Source: Trametes villosa
Taxonomy: Eukaryota; Basidiomycota; Agaricomycetes; Polyporales; Polyporaceae
Reading direction: 5' to 3'
Assembly: GCA_002964805.2 (NCBI GenBank)
Contig: PUDQ02000001.1
Span: forward strand, 3,496,001 to 3,560,000
Length of the DNA stretch: 64,000 nucleotides
Both the position numbers and the translations under genes were made by a program. Below are positions 20,661-32,807 of the stretch, piece after piece. Within the stretch, counting starts at the first letter, position 1. The number at the start of each line of letters is the position of its first letter. Under the pieces are notes generated by a model, which saw only the letters and a program-made list of their open reading frames with translations, was not told the origin of the DNA and did not search any database.

Positions 20661-22622
20661 CTACATCGCGCGCCCCCGCTCCTCGTCCCTATCCGCGCGC
20701 GGGATCTTCACATGCACCGGGCCGAGCTCCATCCACTCCTCGTCCCGATTCCGCACCGGCTTCGCGCCCGACCCCCCGCGCCCATGCGAGAGCGCGGGCG
20801 GGCGCGGGAGCGCGACCTCCTCGCCCTGGTCGTCGTGCACGACGGAGTACTCCTGGATCGTGACGTTCACCTCCGTCGCGTGCGAGACGTGGCCGGTCCC
20901 GCCGCGCCCGAAGCGCAGCCGCGCAGTCGGCGTGAGCGGGGTCACGTCGCCAGAGGTGTAGAGCCCGAGCGAGTCCCATGTCGCGTGCGCTTCTTTCTTG
21001 AGGTGGAGCGTGATGCGGGACATCATCGCAACGGTCATGCTGTAGATGAGGCGAGGGGGATGAGGTCCTGCTCGAGCGCGGGGCAGGTAGGAGATACTCA
21101 CAGATACTCGGTTCTGCGGACACAGAAGTGATTAGTGAACGGGTAGGCAGGCGGCGGAGCGATGTCGACTCACTGCGCGGTCAGGTTCTTTAGCCCGTCC
21201 GGCGCGAACACGATCATCAACGTCAGGATGAGGGTAATGGTAAAGATGACGCTGTCGGGCTAGCGTAAGTATTCGCGAAGGGACTGTATGCACGCGGGCG
21301 GCCGACGCACCTGTAGTACAGGAGACCTTCCTTGAGCAGGGTGCGCATGATGTGGCCTGCCGTGGGGTTCTTCATTCCGCTCCATGTCCGGTTGAGGGTA
21401 AAGATGAGAACAACGGTGTCATAGAGCAGGGGCAGCCACGCGGATGCAGAAGCGATCGGACCTTTACTGCGAGCAGCGTAAGGAGGTGAGCGATGCGAGG
21501 TCAAGATCGGGCGCTGGAGTGGGAACGTACACCTTGATGGGGTCGAAGATCATCGTGCAAGCTACGTCTATATGTTAGCATCAACTGACTGAGGAGGGTA
21601 GGATTAGCGCATACCCGTTATTCCACCCGTATGTCTAACGGCTAGGCACGGGGTGAGTTGTGGTACAGCAATACAGTTGAACCCGACGTACCGATGCCGT
21701 GCGTCATGAGCCACGCATTGACTCCGAGCTCGACGCAGAAGACCACGGTGACGAAGGAGACGACCCATTTCCTCCGCTCATACATAGCATATATTCTAAC
21801 GAGCGGAAGACGGGTCAGTTCCTCTCCGGCTGTTCGACCTGTGTTCCTGCTTACCGGAGTAGCATCATAAGGGCGGTGGTGTTGAGACCGATGACGGTCA
21901 TGCTGCCTTCGTATCGGACGAAGTGGTCGCACCTGCGAGCGGTTAGGTGCTGCCGGCGACGCACGACTATCAAACCTACATCTGGGACAGCGGCACGATG
22001 AGCATGATGTCGCAGTGGACAGGAATTCAGAGGATACAACTCACTCCGGGTGTCCAGACGGGAGAGAAATACGCTGAGGAAGGCCAATGTAAAGATGAGT
22101 GCGACATACAGACTCCGTATACACGTACCGAACAGGTTGATGACGAAGCCGAGGGGTGTCAAGTAGCGGTTCTAAACCAACGTTAGGCTGGGAGGGTGCG
22201 GTATCGTCTGGGACGCATACCAGGAAGAACAGGTAAATGACTGGGAGCGTAAGTTTAGCGGGGGTATGTGTGGTAAGATAGGTTAAGGAGACGTACGCGG
22301 GCCCTTCTTGCGCTTCCAAATGTACTCGACCTACGGGCAGTTCAGTTCTGAGAGCACTGCGCCAAACCTAGGCAAACATACCTCATCCCCAATCGTGACG
22401 AAGTGGTCCCATACCAAAGCGGTGAAGCTGGCGATACCGACATACTGCAGGCCGGTCCGGCATGAACACAATGTGGCACATACACACGACTAGGTAGGAC
22501 GTACGAATGTGGTCCTCCTATAGTGAACACCGATGAGTACGAAGAGCGAGATGGCGAGAAGCGGGTGCGACTCACAACTCGTCGGTCTCCTTGACCCAAG
22601 CGGCATACTCAGTCGGTGTCAT
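20661..22622 (-). CDS. DUF6533-type multi-pass membrane protein
   Basis: A many-exon gene (about eleven short exons) of the basidiomycete-expanded DUF6533 family. The N-terminus is MTPTEYAAWVKETDEL, then YVGIASFTALVWDHFVTIGD joined to EVEYIWKRKKG and LIYLFFLNRYLTPLGFVIN, which is the DUF6533 core. Later segments are CDHFVRYEGSMTVIGL, RIYAMYERRKWVVSF, CTMIFDPIKV, a LLKEGLLYY loop, SVIFTITLILTLMIVFAP and VAMMSRITLHLKK. The pattern suggests about seven membrane segments. The last 100 residues are hydrophilic and end at TAG 20661. One exon edge near 21960-22050 is unresolved. Function is not established; a receptor-like topology is only a suggestion. Confidence 0.8.
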
Positions 22623-25125
22623 AGTGCCCCATCCAGATCCAGCGGCGAGCAGCTAAAGGCCAGGACCAGTAGACGAAGCCAAGGTGTAAGCCTGCGCTGT
22701 GGGATAACAAGGGGCGAAATCCTGCCGTCTCCGCGCGCAGCCGGGCATTTATTTATGAGAGCTCAGATTCGGATTCGGATTCGGGTTCGGATCCTCTGGA
22801 TGGATGGAGGCGTCGCGTTGCGATCGTGAAGGACTGCCACCGTTCTACAGGGGCAGCGCGAGCAGAATTCGATTTAGACTTTGCGCGGCCGGTGGCAGCG
22901 TCCCTGATATGCGCGGCGGGTCCCCGCCCCATCGCCATCCTGCCACCAGATTCGGCCGAGGCCCCACACACGATCGATCCGCCCGGGTGCGGGGGGACGC
23001 CCGCGGGCGCGTGGTTCAACGTTTACTCGGCCTTCCTGCGTGCATCACGCCGCAGTTTGCGGAGAGCCACTGCACAGTCGCATCGCCGCTATCGTCACGG
23101 TCAGATGACAGTCTCTTCGAAGGCGGCGAAGTGCCAACTACCAGTGTCATGGCTGCCGCGCTTCCTGTGGACCGTCGAATGGAGACGAAGTCGATGTCGC
23201 AACGAGCGCGGGTGTGGTTTGTGCCCGCGGAAACGAAGGCCCGAGTTTTTGCGTTTGCGTGGTTTGCGGGGTACGCCGGGGCGCTGTGAGTGGGCAGAAC
23301 GCGACGAGAGCGAGTCCCTGATCGAGATCGATCGCCAAGCGTACACAACGAATTTGCGGGGACGCACCAGTTTGGAAAGCTTTCTACTGGCATCTTCGTC
23401 GGGGCGCGGCCAGCGAATTCATCACCGGCTCGCAGTTGTTAGGCCTCGCGCTAGTGGCCGAGTTGACGTGCATGCGATGCTGGCGCTGAGCAGTGAGCTG
23501 GGGGCCCACTGGCATATGCGCGCCACCATCAACGCCCGACCGTAATGTGGATGTCTCGGTCGCTAGTGCTCGCAACCGTCAACGGTCGCACCGTCGAAAC
23601 CCATGGGCTTCTGTCGGAACGGACGCGGGGGCGCGAAGGCCCTCGCGAGCTGCGGGGCGAGCGCCCCGGATGTCCGGGGGAGGAGGTGGGGTCCACTGCA
23701 CATCGTTCTGCTAGCCGGGACGCAATTTGTGGCACACTCGAGCCTGTCGGCGCTGAAGGTGTGCCGAGGCCCGAGGGACCCTCGAATTCTCTCCTCGCAG
23801 TAGGCTGCAGAAAACGCTCCCGCGGGGGTGTAAAGTTTGGCTTGGCTTACAATCGGTGGCAAGGCCCTTCCCACACCCTCCCACACCGCGCGTGCTGTAG
23901 GTCCACCTGCGGACGGATCTCCTTCGATGACTTGGTCGTCTGACACACCGCTAACCTGTGGGCGAGCCGCGATACCGTCAGCCGACAGCGGGAAACGCGG
24001 ACGCCTCACCAGCGAGCACGCCCACGAATGAGGGGCTTCTACCCGAACGACCTCAGCTGAACCCTAATATCTTATTGAAGCGACGCTGTGTCGGTGTCCG
24101 AGAAGCCGGAGGTGACTGAGAAGGGCTCCGCATGGTAGACGAGCAGATTTCTCCAGCGGTAGAAGGGCACTGTATGCACGTCACCGCGCAGCTGATAGCA
24201 GGACACCTGAACAGTCTGAAATAAACTCCAGAAGACGCGGTGAATGGTAGACTTGTCGTCCCTCCAGCGGCTGATTATTTGCATAACGTTACTAGCTGTA
24301 CAGGGACGCGAAGATAATGTCGTACCTCGGGACACATCTCATGATACAGCGCGATGACCACCCGCTGAACCGGTTTTAAGACGGTAGTACTTGCGACAGC
24401 GCGCGCCTCAGCGGAGTGGGGTAGGTTCGAGTAGCGTCAGCTGTCCATGCAAGATACGGAGGTGGACCGGTGCTTCTGGGCGGTGGTGACACACCGAGGA
24501 GTTACCTACCGGCCCTAAAAGAAGCGGCAGCACAGGTCGGCGCGCCGCCTACGCATCGTGTACTCGGTATTGGTGCGCCATGAGGAGAGCGTGCTGTCAA
24601 GGCGGCCAAGACGGCGAGTTCGGGCGGTGCAGGGAATGTAATCATCAAGTCGAGCTGTCGGACTGGCTACTGAATGGGTGAGTACGAACCTACCTGACGC
24701 TGCGCGGGGCAAGGAAGATGGGGTATCCACGTTGAAGCAACCGCGGAAATGCCATGAACAAGACTGTAGTTACAAGCTTAGTACTCACGAGGTTAGAACG
24801 GCGATGCTTCAAGTTGTGCAATCGAAGGGTATGCATCCGTCTTCATAGCCTTCATGACACTGGATAGCACGGCTACTCAATGGCACCCTGCCACCGTCGT
24901 CATGGGCGGCTTGAAGCGTTCAAGTAGGCTGTAGACCAGCATCACGAGCCGACAGAGATGACCCTGATCATCCGTGGAGTATCCACATCGAATGCCCATG
25001 AGCGCTGTTATAAGTTCATGGCACTATTCATAAGTAGGTCGACCTGCAGTGGGGGAGTATCATTCTGGACCCTGGCTAAACTATGCAGGGAAACTTACTG
25101 TGGAGTGCTGCGCATTGATTGCACA
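22623..25125. other. Long region without a recognisable gene
   Basis: A 2.5 kb stretch, unusual in this dense window. The part at 22750-24050 is GC-rich and open for 80-240 codons in several frames on both strands, but none of the translations resembles a family or shows plausible introns. A short GGATTC/GGGTTC hexamer run lies at about 22766-22796. The part at 24060-25120 is more AT-rich and broken by stops. It may be a degenerate element or gene; I could not identify one. Confidence 0.5.
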
Positions 25126-25871
25126 CTAGAGACGCGCCCGGATATTGTCGACGAGCCGCTTCGCGGACTCTGCCTCTAGATTGTTTCGAGACTCGAACTC
25201 GAGCTGGTGCATCTCCTTCTGGGTGAGCGGCTGCGTGACATGGTCGCCTCTCTCCGCCGGAGGCTCGCTCGACCCCGGCTTCGGCGCAGGTATGATGTGG
25301 TAGTGCACCTGTGAAGTTCGGACAGATGAGATGTGGACGAACGACAGGCCTTACGGATACCGCGTACGTGGTGTACAGCCTGTGCGTACTCCTGATTGCA
25401 CACGACGTTCAAGGCCGTGTTTTCGACCGCTAACCATCGCGTCAACGGCTACGCCTCGAGGACACCCCACGTCGGATAGAGCCCGACACGTACCTTCGGA
25501 GATGGCCCGCGCGACGCGGGAGACTGCCTTGCCGCACTCCGCGGCGAACTCGTCCGGCAGCTCAGAGACGCGCGCGATGTGCACCTTTGGGATCACCAGG
25601 GCGTGGCCGGCACGCAGGGGCATGATGTCTTCAGGGCCGCGTACATGCGCAGTACGCCGCCGGCGCGGCAGTCGCTGCTGTAAGATGAACGAAAGACACA
25701 CGCTGGGAGTGCCTGAACGCAACCTAGAATCGCGACGACCCTGTCGTTCTCATACAGCTTGTACGCGGGTGCCTCGCCGCGTATGATCTTGCAGAAGGCG
25801 CACCCTGCGTCCGTCTTCCACTCGGCGGGCAGCGCGCGGTTCTCGTGCGCCTTGATGATGAAAGAGGTCAT
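25126..25871 (-). CDS. HIT-family hydrolase
   Basis: Four exons (25871-25724, 25628-25494, 25429-25368, 25308-25126) give 175 residues. The HIT fold is clear: CAFCKIIRGEAPAYKLYEND with a C-x-x-C N-terminus, then ILDIMPLRAGHALVIPKVH across a splice, then NVVCNQEYAQAVHH joined to VHYHIIPAP. This creates the catalytic H-x-H-x-H-x-x triad (HVHYHII). HIT proteins hydrolyse nucleoside phosphoramidates or dinucleotide polyphosphates. The Hint versus Fhit-type substrate is not certain. A C-terminal helix of about 45 residues extends the core. It is divergent from the methyltransferase gene, 184 bp away. Confidence 0.9.
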
Positions 25872-26055
25872 AGATTGATAGCTAGGCTATAGCGGGGCGC
25901 AAGAGCAGACAGAGACGCGAAGAGGGGGAAGGCGGAGGTGATGGCCGCTGTTGAAGTAAGTAGCCTCGAGGCAGGCCGCCAGGGCCGCTAGCGCCAACCC
26001 AAGCCCGCGTCGCGTGCGCGCGCTGCACTCCTCGGCCACCCGCGCGCTGCCGGCC

Positions 26056-27586
26056 ATGGTCAAGGCAACCCCCCGCGTTTTCTTTACTCCTCCCCCCACC
26101 ACCTCCTCTCTCGTGCCGCGCGCTCTGGGCTCCCAGCACTCGCCTAGAACTCCCAGGTCGTCAAGACATCGCCGCCAAAGTGTTGCGCGACATCTTCTCC
26201 AAACACTCAAAAGGGATGTCCAGGGGGGACCGCGAGGCGGCCACCGGCATCCTGAAGGGCTCCATGCGGGACAACTATACGGAGCATGGCGTCGACGAGG
26301 TGCGTTTACAGCTCGTTCGCGATGCATGTGCGATGCTGAACATCGCGCAGTACTACAAGAAAGTCGGCGCGACATACCGTAATCCGCACTTCCCGGGAGT
26401 GAAGAACTGTCTTTTTCTCTGGCTGAACAGGCGCGTCCCCCCTATGTCCGATATGTCCGTCCGCTCACCCGACTCGCGATGCCCTCAGATGGTGGAAGAT
26501 GCGGCAACCTCATGTCGAGGACAAGAAGTTCTATGTGTTCGACATGGCCTGCGGTTCGTCCGCCCCCTGACTCTCGTTCCAGTCCCATGCTGATCCGGCC
26601 TGAAGGGAGGTAAACCTTTATTTCCCCTCCGTATCATAGCGCTTCGTCTCATCGCGACCCCGCGCATAGTGGTGAAGCCAGCGTCGCTGTCCTCGAATGG
26701 TGGCAAGCCGGGCGCGAGGCGCACAAGAACCGCGAGGTGCGCGACGCCGACGTCGACTCGGACGCAGAGCGGCACGCGCGCCAGGCGCGCCCCAACTCTG
26801 CCGCAAAAGCGCGCATCCCCCCGCCCATTGCACCCGACATGCCCGTGCCCTGCATCCTCGCCGCCGACCCTGTACGTATTCGCGCACCCCGCGCGCACCC
26901 GACGCCTGGCATGCCGCTGACGCCTCAAGGTGATGGTTGTCTAGTATACCGCGCAGGCGTTCCACACACGGACGGCGCTCTACGCGCACCCGCTGTCGTT
27001 CAGGGACATCGCCGAGGGGAAGCTGCCGGAGGTCGCGTCGAAGCCGATTGGTGCGCCAAGGAGCAACAACTCGTCGCAGGCGTCGTCCCCCGAGAGCTCC
27101 CTCCGCGGGCACTCCCCGTCAGTGAAGATAGAGACGCCAGTCATCGAGATGGTGATATGCTCGTTTGCGCTGCATCTCGTGGAGAAGCCGTCGGAGCTGT
27201 TTGCGTTGTTATGGGAGCTCAGGTTCGTCTAACTCAGTCCCTGATGCTGGGATGGCGGCGGCTCATGCTGGATGTGGACGTGCAGCACGAAGGCGCGGTG
27301 GCTGGTGATACTTGCCCCGCATAAGCGGCCTGAGGTACGCGAATTTGGTTCCCGAGAGCTTCGCATGTCTGACGCAGCGACGCTGACTGTCCCGTTCTCC
27401 TCCAGATCAAGGACGGATGGGGCTGGTGTAAGTGGGATGTCGACTCCTGGTCAGAATGCCGGATGGGCGACCCGATCGGAGAGCTTCTCGAGGACCGGTG
27501 TGTTGAACAGCCTTTCCCTGGTGTGCAGTGCTGACACCTTGCTGCTTAGAGTGCATTGTCGTGTGTATCGTAGCTTGAACGTCTGA
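26056..27586 (+). CDS. SAM-dependent methyltransferase-like protein
   Basis: The body is solid. A segment ending TEHGVDE is spliced to YYKKVGATYRNPHFPGVK, then LWLNRWWKMRQPHVEDKKF, then FDMACGSGEASV, a class I methyltransferase motif I rebuilt by splicing. A Ser-rich loop follows, then VIEMVICSFALHLV, LVILAPHKRPEI and a C-terminal WGWCKWDVDSW. The stop is TGA 27584-27586. The intron before WWK uses a GC donor (26430). The 5' end is uncertain: ATG 26056 starts a plausible N-terminus (MVKATPRVFFTPPP), but its frame does not run into RQDIAAKVLRDIFSKHSK without a splice I could not place. The substrate is unknown. Confidence 0.7.
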
Positions 27587-27757
27587 CCGAATGATAGATA
27601 CGATGGTAATGTAGGTCTTAGTGCTGGCGCCCGGCCGGGCATACTAGGGATATCTGGGATGGAAGACTGACCTAATAATAATTGACCGTTGACCGTCTGC
27701 ACATCAGTGCCGTATGAATCTGATGTCGAGCGGCGTGCTAAGATCGACGCTCTGGGA

Positions 27758-29088
27758 TTAACCGTACCAACTGCGAGCTAACAACCCGAGCAGACCAGCG
27801 ACAGCAGCACCAGCCGTGGCAGCGATTAGCAGCTCGTGCTCAGGCTTCGTAAATACAGGTATTCGTCCGCTTTCCGACGGAAGCGGCGCGCCCTCCGCAG
27901 GTTGCTGCCCGTTCAGCTCCGCGAGCTCCGTATTCGACACCTGCGCCGACAAATGCACCGTCTCCAGCACGAGACCCAGCAGCTTCCCCTGCTCGTCGAG
28001 GCGCTCCGCGAGCGCGCCCGTGCGGCGCTCGAACGCGTCCGCCGTCGCCGCGCTCATCTCCTCCACCTTGCGCTCGAACGTCTGCGCGAGCCGGCGGCGC
28101 TTCCACGGCTCGACGAGCACGATCGCGAGCACGAACACGGCCATGTTGAGCGCGAGCGCGGCGAGCGAGCCGTACGTCGACGCGCTCCGGATCTTGTCCG
28201 ACCACGCCTGCTCCTCGTGGTAGCGGTTGAGGATGACGCGCATGAGCTCGCTGAACTCGCGCTCGACCGCGTCCTCCGCGGCGGCGGCCGCCGCCTTCGC
28301 GCGCGCCTCGTCGTGCTCGCGCGCGTGATCCTCGCGCACGAGCGTCGTGAACCGGCCCACGTCCTCGTCCGTCCAGTGCGACTTGCGCTGCAGCAGGTCG
28401 TTCACCTCCCGCTGCGACTTCGCGCGCTGCAGCACCGCACGGTCGTACGCCTCCTTCGCTGCCCGCGCCTCTTCGCGTGCCTCGTGAATCCTCGCCTCTG
28501 CATAGACAGCGTAGAGTCAGCAGCGCTCCGCAGATATACAAAGCTGTTTATGCACCGCGATCATAACCGCGCGCAAACAGCATCTGGTCACGCACCTTGC
28601 TGGACGACCCTCCGCTTCAGCGCCTCGATCTCCTCGTACCCCGTCACTCGATTCAGCTCGCTCCCCAGCTGCGCAAACGTCCGCGCGACCTGGCGCGTAA
28701 AGCCGTCCCCGCGCTGGCGCATGCGCTGGAGAGTCTCATGCGACACTTCCCGGAACTGGGCCTTGATCTGCGCGAGCTTGTCTGCATTTGACTCGTTAGA
28801 TCCCTGCTCGGAGGATGACGGGTGCGGCTGTGGCTCTCGCTCGAGTTCTAGCAGAGGCGGTTCCGAGGTGGGAGGCTGCTCGGCCTGTGGTGGTGGTAGA
28901 GGAGTAGGTGTTGATTGCGATCCAAGTGGTTGTCGTTGGTCGGGCGGTGGGATAGGCGTAGTAGAAAGGTAGCGTAGTCTATGAGCTGTGGGAGGGTGCC
29001 GAGATGTACGCCCTGTTAAGGCAGAGCTGCTAGAGGCGGGTGTCGTCCATAGGGCTGCCTGCTGCCTTCGGAATGCACCGCGGTACAT
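27758..29088 (-). CDS. SHE9: Mitochondrial inner-membrane protein SHE9/MDM33
   Basis: Two exons (29088-28596 and 28497-27758) give 410 residues. The N-terminus is a mitochondrial presequence-like stretch (MYRGAFRRQQAALW to RLRYLSTTP), followed by a Pro-rich linker. A long coiled coil with ETLQRMRQRGDGF and SELNRVTGYEEIEALKRRV leads to the SHE9 signature KSHWTDEDVGRFTTLVREDH. A first transmembrane helix is near LALNMAVFVLAIVLVEPWKRRRL and a second closes the protein. The family controls inner-membrane fission and shape. The 98 nt intron is longer than most here. Confidence 0.93.
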
Positions 29089-29433
29089 CCTCGCGTGCGG
29101 TACAGGCAGAGCGAAGGGGAAGGTGGACGTCGGCGACGGAGAGCGTCGGTGGTGGTCGGAAGGTGGGCGTCTTGAGCGCTCTGAGCGCGCTCAGCAGTGC
29201 GCCGCGCCGCAGACGCTCTCATCGGCCTGAATTCCAGGCGAAATAACGATGCAGCGGACGTTACGTTTGTCGCGCAGCAGAACACAGGGGGTGAACGTAT
29301 ACTACATCTATTCCGCGATGTACACAGCCCGAGCCAAGCTTTAATCTAATGCTAGAGACAGCTCGATGACATCCATAGAGTAGCGAGAAACAGAGAGAAA
29401 GTAACACAGCGAGTAGACCAACACAGCGCACAT
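29089..29433. other. Intergenic region, SHE9 promoter
   Basis: About 345 bp between the SHE9 start and the P450 reductase stop, both on the minus strand. No gene or repeat recognised. Confidence 0.6.
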
Positions 29434-31797
29434 CTAGCTCCAGACGTCCGTCAGGAACCGGCTCCGCTCCTTGAGCAGCTTCACCTCCGCCGCGCCCTCG
29501 ACCTCCGCGCTCCCGCCCTTCGCCTCGCCGAGCACCTTGCACAGCGTCTCCTCGACCGCCTTGCTCATGTTGCGCGCGTCGCCGCAGATGTACACGTAGC
29601 CCTTGCCGTTGAGGATGGCGTCCGCGACGGTCTCGCGGTCCTCCCACAGCAGGTCCTGCACGTAGATCTTGCTGCCGTCCGCCTTGAAAGTCTCGCGAGA
29701 GAACGCGGTCCGGAGGGTAAACTTGCCGTGGAGTTCCTTCGCGTACTCGGGCCACTCGTCCTTGTACAGGAAGTCCGACGTCGACGAGCGGCAGCCGTAG
29801 TAGAGACGGATGCTGCCCCAGTCAGCGAGACCTTCGGGACCGTTCTTCTCGATCGTGCGGCGGGCCATGGCGACGCGCTCCTGGACGAAACCGCGGAAAG
29901 GCGCAACACCCTGGAACAAGATGGTGAGTATTTCGCAGAACGTCAATGGGGTCAATCAGTACTCACAGTACCAGGACCAATCATGATGACGGGGCTCTTC
30001 GGGTTCGTCGGCAGACGGAAAGTCGAGCGACGGACGTGAATAGGGACTTTGAAGACGGTATCCTGCTTGTATGCGCCACGGGGACCCTCGATAGCGTACT
30101 TCGGGAACGAGATCTTCGCGGGCTCGTCGTTGGAGTCAATGAGCGGTGCCTCGACGCCTTCGGCGGCGAACTTGAGGTTAAGCAGGAAGTTGGAGCCGAC
30201 ACCGTACACCCAGCGCGTCTTAACGCGGTGGTTCTCGACAGACTCGTACTTGAGGACGACACAGGTGATGTGGATGGAGTGGGGATGGAGCTTAGGGCTG
30301 GACGAGATAGAGTAGTACCGCGGCTGGAGACGGGGAATAGAAGAAACAATAATGTCGAATGGTATCGTCCAAGAAGTGGTATTCTCCGGGGTAGGGACTC
30401 CGCTGAGGTCGTTGCCGGCAGCGAGCTGGAGGACCTCGCCGAGCTTCAGGCAGCCGTTGTGGACGACGGTGTTGTACTCTTCCTTGTTCGTGTTGAGGTT
30501 CTTGAGGAACGCCTCAGCCTCGGGCGACGGCGCGAACTTGGACAAAACGCCCAGGATCTGACGGCCGGCGACGGCGCTGATGTCGATGTAGTGGCGGAGA
30601 ACCGTGACGTAGGTGGTCGGAACGGGGAAGGGAACCTTGGCGAGCGCGGGGTCGAGAGACTCGATGTTAATGACCGAGTCCTTCTTGTCGTGGAGACCGA
30701 GGGTGCACAGGAGACGCTCGACCTCGACTTCAGCGTTGGAGGGCCAGACACCGACGTGGTCGCCGTGCTGGTAGGTGATGCCAGAGTTCTCCGTGTTGAG
30801 CTCGACGTGGATGCAGTTGCGGTCGGATCCCTCCTCGAAGAGCTCCCGGGCGACGGTGATCGGAGCGGGGTACGGGTTCTTCGCGTCGTGAATACCCTTC
30901 GACCGGGTGAGAGCACGAGCGGACAGTTCACCTGACAGAGTTCAATATGGCAATCGAAACGTCAAATACCCGCATATACGTACCGAGATAAACCTTCTCC
31001 TGCGGGTGGTCGGAGACCTCCGTGACAACGAAGTCGGGCGAGTCTCCACCCTGGCCTTCCTCGACGTTCATCACGCGGGCAAACTCCTCCCACATGCCGT
31101 CCTTCCACTCGAGGTAGTCCTCCTCCATGCTCTTGTCGTCGTCACCCTCGCCGCGCTCGCCGATGCGGATAGCGCCCATCTTCGCGAGGTCCGAGTCCAC
31201 GTTCCGGCCGATTAGGTTGTAGTGCTCGTAGGTCTTGTTCCCGAGACCGAAGATGACGTACTTCAGGCCCGGAAGCTTGTGCTCGCCGTTCGAGAACTCG
31301 AAGCTGTCATCGGACAGGTTCTGGCACAGAGTGACCGCGTTGTCCGTGGGCTCGCCCTCACCGTAGGTAGCCATGACGAAGAACACGCAAGAGTCCTCCG
31401 AGAGCTGGTCCAGGTTCTCAAAATCGTACTCCTCAGGGTCGCAAACGAGGGAGGCAAGGCCGAACTTCTGCTTCGCCTCCTTGGCGAGGCGGATGGCGTA
31501 CTCCTCCGCGGTGCCGGTTTGCGAGCCGTAGAAGATGACGATGCGTTTTTTCTGCGGCCACGTCGCACATCAGCGTTCCGGCGCGGGTGGGATTGCCAGC
31601 GGCAATGTACTCACGCCTTCCTTCATCTTCGCAATAAAGTCGCGAGGGTTACCCGAGCCATTGCTGGCCTTGGACGAGGTGACCGGTATCGACTTGGGCT
31701 TGGAGGAGGCAAAGAGCTGGTCACGGAAGAGGTACGCGGCGGCGAGGACCACGCCGAGGGCGAGGACGATGATGTCGGAGGACGAGGCGATCGCCAT
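29434..31797 (-). CDS. NADPH-cytochrome P450 reductase
   Basis: Four exons (31797-31615, 31551-30984, 30931-29967, 29910-29434) give 730 residues, the normal length. An N-terminal anchor (SSDIIVLALGVVLAAAYLF) holds the protein in the ER membrane. The FMN domain has IVIFYGSQTGTAEEYA and ATYGEGEPTDNA. The FAD domain has RYYSISSSP. The NADPH domain has GPGTGVAPFRGF across a splice, then YYGCRSSTSDFLY and ICGDARNM, and the protein ends DVWS with the conserved penultimate tryptophan. It passes electrons from NADPH to P450s, including sterol C-14 demethylase, and to lignin-related or xenobiotic P450s in wood-decay fungi. Confidence 0.97.
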
Positions 31798-32807
31798 GAC
31801 CGACAAGTTCACGACGCCGAGGTGTCTAAAGGGGAGAAAAAGAAAAGAAAGGGAAAGAGAGAGGCAGGGACCACGCCAGCAGAGGAGGCGGGAGGAAATG
31901 GTGATCAGCAGAGGCGGCGCGGCGTTGTTATATCTTTGCACTTCTGATCCGTCCCAAAAAGGCATATCAGGCCATTATATTGACTAAGTTGATTTATGTC
32001 ATCAAATCTTTCCCACAGAGCGGTCAAATTTCTGATATGGTCACAGAACCGAGTAAAGTATCAGCGGGATAGCCCCTTTTGCAGTAGAGTCTCTATAACA
32101 AGCTTTTGCCACTTTCTTACGGTTCAAGCGCCTACAAACCGGCCCAAGATTCAATTAGAGCGTATTTGCAGCGCGGTTATAACCGTAAAGCGCCAGACTG
32201 CAACTTGACGCGAGCGAAGCGCTGCCCGTTCTGCGCGGGTTGGAGCCAAGTGCTGAGCTAGTCGGCCCTAGGCAGACGTACCGAGGTGCTCTATAGGGGG
32301 GGCAGGGACAACCGCGGTGGGGCGGTTATAACCGCTTGCAAATACGCTCTATTGAATACTCTTTTGGCTCCTTTCTACCCGGCAAAACGTAACATGGGAA
32401 TCCGCGGAGGCAAAGTTTGCCCGGAAGGCACATCGGTAGGCCTGGTGTGATCGTGTGTGCAGATTTGACTACCCAACTACTTCAACAATCTGCACCTTGG
32501 TGTGTCCCGTGAGGTCCGCTCGGATCGACATTTCGAATGTCGATGCCATGCAGCCATGGGGTGCATTTGAGCATCGTCTCCGAATCTCTTCGGATAGCCG
32601 GCCGAAGCCGCTACGCGATTCTCCCGGACAGTCAACTTGCATGAGTAGTCTGCTGCCGGTTACCCATGCCGCCCTCTCACGGCGCAGCGGGTGCACAGAG
32701 CCTCAGCGCTGCGGGATGGGGACCTTCCGGTATGACGCCTCCTTCCTCGTTACACACCTGAACCGGACGCCCCGGAGGAATTGCCATTCGACTCGCCCTC
32801 AGCAGCG
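31798..32807. other. Intergenic region with MITE-like element
   Basis: About 1 kb between the P450 reductase start and the stop of the SET gene, both on the minus strand. It holds the reductase promoter and the MITE-like element at 32150-32357. A plus-strand open stretch from 32455 has no recognisable content and overlaps the SET gene 3' end. Confidence 0.6.
32150..32357. mobile_element. MITE-like element with long terminal inverted repeats
   Basis: The left end reads ATTCAATTAGAGCGTATTTG followed by a CGGTTATAACCG palindrome. The right end, read as its reverse complement, is ATTCAATAGAGCGTATTTGC followed by the same GCGGTTATAACCGC palindrome. The inverted repeats are about 34-37 bp and the whole element about 208 bp with no coding capacity. 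This is the structure of a non-autonomous DNA transposon. The superfamily and target-site duplication are not clear. Confidence 0.75.

Noticed and set aside
22766..22796. Telomere-like or tRNA B-box-like GGTTCG run
   Set aside because: It is a three-to-four unit GGATTC/GGGTTC microsatellite with no cloverleaf partner and is not a telomere repeat.
22826..23545. 239-codon open frame on the plus strand
   Set aside because: Overlaps other long frames on both strands, has low-complexity Arg/Ser/Ala content and no recognisable domain; composition alone can explain it.
4669..31797. Sterol/P450 biosynthetic cluster (ERG24 plus P450 reductase)
   Set aside because: The two genes are 23 kb apart with many unrelated housekeeping genes between them, and no P450, transporter or cluster regulator is present.
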